A stretch of 64,000 nt of DNA from Phaeodactylibacter xiamenensis (GTDB lineage Bacteria > Bacteroidota > Bacteroidia > Chitinophagales > Saprospiraceae). Every line of letters begins with the position of its first letter. The stretch's first letter is position 1. This document shows, piece after piece, positions 58,153-64,000 of the stretch. The notes beneath the pieces are model-generated. The model was not told the origin of the DNA. It made no database searches and saw only the letters and a program-made list of their open reading frames with translations. Made by a program: the position numbers and the translations under genes. Where the stretch lies: NCBI RefSeq assembly GCF_000759025.1, contig NZ_JPOS01000003.1:124001-188000 (forward strand), written 5' to 3'.

Positions 58153-58345
58153 TATACGCAATACGAAGTGGTTTGCGACGATAAATGTCGGGCTTACAGT
58201 CCAGACATTCATCGTCTGGAATCTTGGATTTGCGACATCGGCCACTGACGAAGCATAGCTTGTCAGGGCAGGCGCAAGCCACTTCACAGCGTAAATACTG
58301 ACATTGAGTAGGTTTGCTGTGGCAAACCACTTAATCGTCAGTATA
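58153..58345 (+). mobile_element. MITE-A copy 3, 193 bp, just upstream of a TonB receptor gene
   Basis: This is the longest of three copies, with ends TATACGCAATACGAAGTGG and CAAACCACTTAATCGTCAGTATA. Compared with copy 2 it has an extra internal part (GATAAATGTCGGGCTTACAG ... GTCTGGAATCTTGGATTTGC) that is also partly present in copy 1. GACATTCATCGTCTGGAATC inside it forms a small hairpin with TCCAGACATTCATCG. It lies directly upstream of the minus-strand receptor gene at 58120. Confidence 0.85.
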
Positions 58346-58444
58346 GTATGATTTCAGAACGTACCAGCTGCCCATTCGCTGCTGCATTCAGAAAACCTTA
58401 ACACTGGGAATGACGACTCCTATGCAGGAAGGGTTGGCAGCCGA

Positions 58445-58484
58445 CAAAAAAAGCCCCCTGACCGTGTTGCACGATCAGAGGGCT
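58445..58484 (-). terminator. Rho-independent terminator on the minus strand
   Basis: The stem AGCCCCCTGACCGT (58452 onward) pairs with ACGATCAGAGGGCT up to 58484, and the run of seven As at 58445-58451 is a T run on the minus strand. It ends the transcript of the T9SS gene with stop at 58510. Confidence 0.82.
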
Positions 58485-58509
58485 TCTTTACCAAACTACA
58501 AAATATCAG

Positions 58510-60571
58510 TTAATGTGTTTTCACGAAGCGCAGTACCTGAGGCTGCTGCCCTTCGTACCGGACTTCCATATAGTAAACCCCTCCGGAGAGCTGGCTCACA
58601 TCCCAATCGGTTCGGAATAGCCCCGCTTCTACCTGACGTGACTGGAGCACCTGCCCCAGTTGATTGCGCAGGACAAGGGTCGCGTCCATTGGTTGCGTAG
58701 CAGGCAGATCTATTGTAATACGGTCAGATGCCGGGTTCGGGAACAAGCGGGCAGCCCCGGCGGCAGCCGGCTGCTCAAAGCCACGTACTCCAGCAGATGA
58801 TGCAGATTTTTCACGGTCCGTTGCTGCAGTGATTGCCGTCTCATCAGCAGCCAACAGCGGCGCTCCCCCCTCAACCGTTACATTGCTGAAAACCGCAGTC
58901 GTCTGACCGCCGCCTGTATTAGCGGTGACCATGCCTATTTCCAAACAGGCGTCCATAGGCAGGTAGGTCTGTGCAATTATGGAGAAGCTGTTGCCAGTTG
59001 TGCTGGTATAGCCGCGGATGTAGTTGCCGATGCGCTCCAACTTCAACCAGAAGGTGTGTGCCCGCCAGTGGGGTGTGAAGTTGTTGGGCGCATTATTTGC
59101 GGTACGGGTCACCCAGGGCACTAAGCTGTTCAGGTTAGTTAGGATCATTGCCTGCTTTGCACCGGGAGCTGTGCTTTCGCGAAGGGCAACACCAGCAAAA
59201 CCGCTACCGGAAACACTCTCAATCTTAACGGTGATAGAGCCGTTTCCACAGATCGTTTGGCTTGCAAAAGCAATGTTATCATTACTGTTGCTATAGCCAT
59301 TGCTGCCTCCGTTAGTTACAGTAAAAGCACCATTATCAAAGCCAAAATCATTGGCGCCACTTCCGACATCGTTAGCCGTCCAGGGTGCGGGCAGATCTCC
59401 ACCTGAGCCACACTCACCTGTACCGTTGAAGGAAATACTCCAATCAAAAGAAGCAATAGACCAGCGGTTATCCCACTCAATGTAGTAAGTTACGCCTGCC
59501 TGAAGGCAAGTCGTTACTTCCGAGGCTTGGTCTGCCAACCCATTGATATCATCGTTGCTGGCAAAGCAGCTAAGGCTGCCACAGTTGCCGGTATAAATGG
59601 AAAGACGGGTGTCTGCACTTGTGAATCCTGAAGAGCCTATGGTGTATTCACCGTTTTGCGCAGGCGTGAAGGTGAACCAGCGGGCATGGTCTGCACTTCC
59701 GCTACTGATTGGAAAGGAACAACCATTTTCTGCACCATCGCCTACGTTGACCGTTTCCGTTTCGTTAATGCCCAGGGCTGCAGGTTTAGCATTAACGCAA
59801 ATGGTATTTTCAGGAGCAGGAGGCGCGCCACATGTAGAATTGACCGCTAATTCCAAACCCGACTCCGGCGCGCCGCCGGAGAGTGCCAGGCTACCATTGA
59901 CGAAAATATCCCAGCTTACCTCACTTTGGAAAATACCTCCATCCACATCGACGGTGTAGCACCCATCGGGCAGACAGAAAGTTTCTGTACCTGAAGAAAC
60001 ACTCCCGGTAATAGTAGCCGTAGCTACCACGTCGCCATTATCGTTAATGATTTCCAATTCGTTGCCATTCCAGCCATCGCCGAAGGAGTCAGACATTTTC
60101 TACGACGACTTCGTTTTCATTGCAGTCAGCTGATAACAAAGTGGCTCTAAGCGTCATACAGGTAGAATTGGAAGCACAGTCAAACTCATTCACCTGTACC
60201 AGATAGGTACCGGTGGTAATAGGCGTAAATTCCACACTGGACTGAAGACCGCAGAAGTCATCATTGAAGGCCAATGCTGTGGTTCCAGTCTCATTAAAAA
60301 TGGTGATCTGAGTATCAAAATCCGAATCTCCACAGGTCTCGAAGCGGTAAGTGTTGCCGGCTTGCATATTGGTGACCGGACGGTGTTCACCACCATAAAG
60401 ACAGGTTGTTAGTAGGGTTGTCACTCCGGGGGCGGTAGGAGCAGAGCTGGATGAAAAGGGGGTAAAATCAAAGGCGCATTGCCCACGAAGATTTGGAAAC
60501 CCAAAGCCAACTAATAAGAATAATACGAGACTCCATGCCGGAGCCTGTTTGGGAAAGTAAACATGCTTCAT
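58510..60571 (-). pseudogene. T9SS cargo protein gene with a one-base frameshift
   Basis: Reading from ATG 60571 (MKHVYFPKQAPAWSLVLFLLVGFGFPNLRGQ), the first part encodes a signal peptide and a PPC-like domain (TYRFETCGDSDFDTQITIFN), ending in NENEVVVENV and TGA at 60089-60091. A second frame opens at 60096 with MSDSFGDGWNGNELEIINDN and runs to 58510. The reading frames overlap by eight bases. Dropping one A from the AAAA run near 60098-60101 gives a continuous VVVEMSDSFGDGWNGNE, the expected domain start. The downstream part has a PPC-like module (ARWFTFTPAQNGEYTIGSSG), a lectin-like/laminin-like stretch and a T9SS domain (ARLFPNPASDRITIDL to VLRFVKTH). It lacks its own signal peptide, so the split would abolish export. 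Sequencing error in a homopolymer is the main alternative. Confidence 0.82.
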
Positions 60572-60904
60572 TGTTACATAGGTTTGTTAAGAGAATAAAC
60601 GAGCTCATCTAAAAGCCGTGCTCGACTTTAGATGGCATCAAAATGTCTTCGTTAGACGGGGGGAATATAAGTTGAGCCTGCAGTCAGGCTGCACGCCGCT
60701 TAGTGTTCAGTCTGTAAAATCGGATGACGGAAATACGAATATATGTTTAGAGCTCTCTTATAAACAAATATATAAACGAACTTCATTTATGCAAACTATT
60801 TTACAAAAATGATTTATTTCAGCGGTTTATCCTTTAGCCCCAAAACAAATGGGCTAGAAGCCACACGACAAAATGTCCAGGAGGTTTTGTTAAAAAAATA
60901 AGCC

Positions 60905-60941
60905 AAAAAAGAAAGCTGCCCCCGAAGTAAAGGAGCAGCTT
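60905..60941 (-). terminator. Rho-independent terminator of the PKD-repeat gene
   Basis: On the minus strand the stem AAGCTGC ... GCAGCTT (60913-60941) is followed by TCTTTTTTGG, a T run encoded by the As at 60905-60911. It lies 29 bases past the stop of the gene ending at 60970. Confidence 0.82.
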
Positions 60942-60969
60942 CCCAGAAGAACTTGCCCGTGCAAACCGG

Positions 60970-63900
60970 CTATTCTACCACCACTCTGCGGTAGGCCCGC
61001 TGCTGCCCAATGCCCAGCTCAAGCAGATAGACACCTGCGGGCAATGCCGTTCCATCTATGTTCTGCTGCCAGTAGCCCGACCGGAAATCAGCCTCGTATG
61101 CTTTGAGTTGCTGCCCCATCAGGTTGTAGAGCTGACATTGGATGGCTTCAGCCGGTGCCGCCTTTACTTTCACTGTAAACAGGCCACGGTTGGGGTTGGG
61201 AAAGACTTCAAAAGCCGATAGGTCTGCCCAGTCGCCGGTTGAGGAAACCATAATATTCAACACCTGGCTCACTGTAAATGTATCGCAACTGTTGCCTACA
61301 GTTAGTGTTACGTTGTACTGCCCGGTCTCCGTGTAGCTGTGGTTGGGGCTAGCCTCCGTACTCGTGCTGCCATCACCAAAATCCCACTGAAAGAACAGAT
61401 TCGTACCGGTAGACGTATTGGTAAATGCCACGTCCCCTTCTTGCGTTTCGTAGTCAAATCCTGCCACAGGTACCTCGTCAAGCTGAATGGTATCGGTAAG
61501 TGTAAGGGTATCTGCGCCAAAAGCATTGACCCCAATCAAGGTAATACTGTAGGTGCCCGCCTCATCGTAGGTTACGGCAACAGTCTCTCCGGTCGCCGTC
61601 TCCGGGGCACCACCGGGCAACAACCACTGCCAGCTGTCAGCAGGTGCGCCTTCCGAACTGGAAGCGAGCAGCTCAAGCGTCTGTGGTGCGCAGGCCCCGG
61701 CAGTATTGCCGAAGCTGATCGTAGCCTCCGGTGCCTGCCCTTCAATTTCAATGGTTTGCTGCAGGGTATCCGTGCCGCATATATTTTCAGCAATTAGCGT
61801 CACGTCAAAGACCCCGGCCATATCGTAGTCGTGCACTGGATTCAAATCAGTGCTTGTGCTGCCATCGCCAAACGACCAAAGGAAAGCATCTGCATTGATG
61901 GCTGTATTCACAAAGCTTACCGTAGCCTGATCTATACTAAAGTCGAAGCCGGCCTGAGGGCCTGCGCCTACTGTAATCAGATCAGGAAGCTCAATCGTAT
62001 CCGACCCGGAAGTATTATTAACAATTAGCGTGGCACTGAAAACACCAGGCGTTTCATACACCACTACCGGGTTGGCGGTGGTAGCTGTGGCCGGAGTACC
62101 ACCGGGCAAAACCCACTCAAAACTTTCACCAAATTGCGAGGTGTTGACAAAAGTAACTTCAAACGGCGCACAACCACTCGTACTTTCCACTTCAAAACCA
62201 GCGGTGGGTGGTGGTAGTACAATGCTTACGGACAGCGTGGTATCCGCCTGTCCGCATTCATTGGCAGCAGTCAGGGTGATATCGTAGTCGCCGGGAGACT
62301 CGTATGTATGCGCGGGGTTGGCTGCGTCGCTGTTATTCCCATCCCCAAATGACCATGCGAAAGTCAGAGCTGAGGTAGAAGCATTCGCCAGATTGACGGT
62401 AAAACCATCCACCTCTGCTGAAAATGCCGGATCTGGCAGCCCCTTTACCTCAATAATCGTGGAATCGATGCTGACACCGGCAGCGTTGCTGGCTTCCAGG
62501 TAGATGGTGTAGGTACCGGCTTCGGTATAGGTGAAGGCCGGCATCGCGCCAGTTGCGGTTTCCGGAGCAGCCCCCGGTGCTGTCCAAAGCAGTTCCTCAG
62601 CATTAGCCGAAGCCACACTAACCGGATTTACAGTAAATGGCAAACAACCACTGCTCATTTCGAGATCAATCGCAGCAACCGGTGGGGTAACCACGGTAAA
62701 GGACTGCGCCACTGTATCTGCTCCGCAGGCATTGGAAGCAATCAGGGTGACCTGATAAGTGCCATCTGCGGTGTAAGTATGGGAAGGTGCTGATGCTGTG
62801 CTCGTATTGCCATCACCGAAGTCCCAGGCGAAATTTGTAGCGCCGAGCGTATTATTGGTCAGCTCCAGCAGTGTGGTGCCCAGCGTGACTATACCTTCAA
62901 ATTCTGCATCCGGTGCAACACCTACTGATATCGTTAGGGTATCCGTACTGCTTCCGGCGGCATTGCTCACTATTTGTATGATGGTATACTGTCCCGCCGC
63001 AGGGAAGGTGAAAGTCGGGTTAGGATTCGATGAAACCGGCGGCACCGCTCCGGTAGCGGTGTATGTGAAGTCTGTGGCGTTTGCAGACGCCGTATTGTTT
63101 AGCGTAAGCGTAAATGGGGCGCACCCTTCTGTCTGCTCAGTTGTAAAGCCAGCGGTTGGAGCCGTAACGATCTCTACTTCCTGAGTGGTGGTGTCATTGC
63201 CGCATTGGTTGCTTACGATCAGCTGCACAGTGTACACCCCATCTTCGGCATAAGCATGCGCCGGATTGGATACGGTGCTTTCGTTGCCATCGCCAAAGCT
63301 CCATAGATAGGCAGAGGCGTCTGAGCTGTTATCCGAAATATTTAGTTCAAAGCTACCAGGTGTGGTACTGGCTTCAAAGTCTGCCACTGGTATACCGCCT
63401 ACCGTCACCTGCAGGGTATCACTATTGCTGCCTGCGGCGTTGCTCACGGTTTGGATAATCTCGTAAGTGCCGGGGCTACCATAAGTAAAGGAGGGCTCTG
63501 CGTCCGTAGACTGCTCAGGTGTGGCGCCGGGCGCCAAATAGCTGAAATCAGCAGCATTGGTGCTTGCCGTATTGATTAGGCTTACCGTGAAGGGCGCACA
63601 GCCTGTTGTGGCATTTAGCTCAAACCCTGCCATAGGAGCGGTTATCACATTTACCGTTTGCTGAGCGGTGTCGGTACCACAGGCACTGTTGGCGATCAGC
63701 AGTATGGTATATGCTCCATCGGCGGCATAAGTGTGGCTGGGCTCAGCCTCCGTACTGCTGTTGCCATCGCCGAAATGCCAGGTAAAGCCGTCCGCATCCT
63801 CGCTATCATTGGTCAGGTCCAGGCTAAGGCTGCCAAGTACCACCGTAGCTTCGAAGGCAGCATCGGGCGAAGCGCCCACGACCACCTGAAGGGTGTCTGT

Positions 63901-64000
63901 ACTGCTGCCCGCTGCATTCGAGACTTTTTGAATAATTTGATAGGTACCCGGGCTGCCGTAGGTGAAAGTAGGATCAGGAACCGATGCAACGGATGGCTGA
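60970..64000 (-). CDS. Giant PKD-repeat surface protein with T9SS sorting domain (partial, N terminus outside window)
   Basis: The reading frame is open to the right edge of the window; at least 1010 residues are present and no start codon is needed inside. It is built from alternating modules: canonical PKD units with FGDG cores (FTWHFGDGNSSTEAEPSHTY, YLWSFGDGNESTVSNPAHAY, FAWDFGDGNTSTASAPSHTY, and three more), and a second type in which the core reads as APGATPE, APGAAPE, LPGGTPA or LPGGAPE. The last ~75 residues (AFEVFPNPNRGLFTVKV to GQQRAYRRVVVE) are a type A T9SS domain. It is probably a cell-surface adhesin or matrix protein. There is no catalytic domain in the visible part. Confidence 0.88.
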   Translation of the reverse strand, partial: QPSVASVPDPTFTYGSPGTYQIIQKVSNAAGSSTDTLQVVVGASPDAAFEATVVLGSLSLDLTNDSEDADGFTWHFGDGNSSTEAEPSHTYAADGAYTILLIANSACGTDTAQQTVNVITAPMAGFELNATTGCAPFTVSLINTASTNAADFSYLAPGATPEQSTDAEPSFTYGSPGTYEIIQTVSNAAGSNSDTLQVTVGGIPVADFEASTTPGSFELNISDNSSDASAYLWSFGDGNESTVSNPAHAYAEDGVYTVQLIVSNQCGNDTTTQEVEIVTAPTAGFTTEQTEGCAPFTLTLNNTASANATDFTYTATGAVPPVSSNPNPTFTFPAAGQYTIIQIVSNAAGSSTDTLTISVGVAPDAEFEGIVTLGTTLLELTNNTLGATNFAWDFGDGNTSTASAPSHTYTADGTYQVTLIASNACGADTVAQSFTVVTPPVAAIDLEMSSGCLPFTVNPVSVASANAEELLWTAPGAAPETATGAMPAFTYTEAGTYTIYLEASNAAGVSIDSTIIEVKGLPDPAFSAEVDGFTVNLANASTSALTFAWSFGDGNNSDAANPAHTYESPGDYDITLTAANECGQADTTLSVSIVLPPPTAGFEVESTSGCAPFEVTFVNTSQFGESFEWVLPGGTPATATTANPVVVYETPGVFSATLIVNNTSGSDTIELPDLITVGAGPQAGFDFSIDQATVSFVNTAINADAFLWSFGDGSTSTDLNPVHDYDMAGVFDVTLIAENICGTDTLQQTIEIEGQAPEATISFGNTAGACAPQTLELLASSSEGAPADSWQWLLPGGAPETATGETVAVTYDEAGTYSITLIGVNAFGADTLTLTDTIQLDEVPVAGFDYETQEGDVAFTNTSTGTNLFFQWDFGDGSTSTEASPNHSYTETGQYNVTLTVGNSCDTFTVSQVLNIMVSSTGDWADLSAFEVFPNPNRGLFTVKVKAAPAEAIQCQLYNLMGQQLKAYEADFRSGYWQQNIDGTALPAGVYLLELGIGQQRAYRRVVVE

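Noticed and set aside
58121-58330. N-terminal extension of the TonB receptor (start at 58330)
   Set aside because: These 70 codons read through MITE-A copy 3 and precede a normal signal peptide starting at 58120.
1-64000. CRISPR arrays, rRNA operons, prophage or conjugation genes
   Set aside because: No regularly spaced short repeats, rRNA signatures, tail/capsid genes or relaxase motifs were seen on either strand. The repeats found are REP-, MITE- or IS-like.

Overview
The window looks like chromosomal DNA of a free-living member of the Bacteroidota, most likely the Saprospiria (Lewinella/Phaeodactylibacter-like). This is inferred from several exported proteins with type IX secretion (T9SS) C-terminal sorting domains and PKD repeats, TonB-dependent receptors with CarboxypepD_reg/plug domains, a DUF4249-receptor pair, a DUF2480 protein and a Bacteroidota-style tmRNA. 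Base composition is about 50-55% GC by eye, except for a visibly AT-richer secreted-protease cassette at the left end. No rRNA, tRNA, CRISPR array or prophage was seen.

Layout. 1-5.3 kb: a two-gene protease cassette between two diverged direct repeats, then a complete IS4-type insertion sequence that has cut off the 3' end of a lipoprotein gene. 5.7-9.1 kb: that broken gene plus two vWA-domain genes, one of them a TonB-plug/vWA fusion. 9.2-16.6 kb: FMN reductase, OsmC, a MocR-type regulator, a retropepsin-like protease, an isoquinoline 1-oxidoreductase-type molybdenum hydroxylase (IorAB-like) and a beta-lactamase-fold hydrolase. 16.9-18.9 kb: REP-like hairpins, fabH and the tmRNA gene ssrA. 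18.9-25.1 kb: paaY and paaZ (phenylacetate catabolism) separated by a cytochrome c, a GreA-like factor and a metallo-hydrolase; paaZ has a PaaR-type operator. 25.1-30.1 kb: a GH78 rhamnosidase, an AAA ATPase/DUF4143 protein and a rearranged higBA locus. 30.2-33 kb: a TPP riboswitch in front of a TonB receptor, probably for thiamine uptake. 33.3-40.7 kb: three large T9SS cargo proteins, two of them tandem paralogues with nearly identical C-terminal halves. 41-54.7 kb: an interrupted GT-C-type membrane protein, pirin, rmlD, a VOC protein, a SET protein, an uncharacterised three-gene operon (47.2-51.5 kb), scpB, a DUF2480 protein and a lytic transglycosylase. 54.8-64 kb: a DUF4249/TonB receptor pair, a frameshifted T9SS protein and a giant PKD protein that runs off the right edge.

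The window carries an unusual load of small mobile or repeated DNA. A 136-193 bp MITE-like family (MITE-A here) has three copies: one 14 bp upstream of an orphan antitoxin-like gene, one inside higBA between toxin and antitoxin, and one just upstream of a TonB receptor. A second family (MITE-B, about 160 bp) has two copies in opposite orientation: one touches the last bases of the cytochrome c gene and the other sits 22 bp upstream of the unknown three-gene operon. Gene decay is also visible: the IS-split lipoprotein gene, a PIN toxin reduced to its last 40 codons, a displaced higA tail, an in-frame stop in the GT-C protein and a one-base frameshift in a T9SS protein.

The most promising undescribed system is the translationally coupled operon 47181-51516: a predicted cytoplasmic helical protein, a lipoprotein and a 1060-residue exported protein, none of which I recognise. 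All family assignments come from reading motifs by eye; no searches were run.
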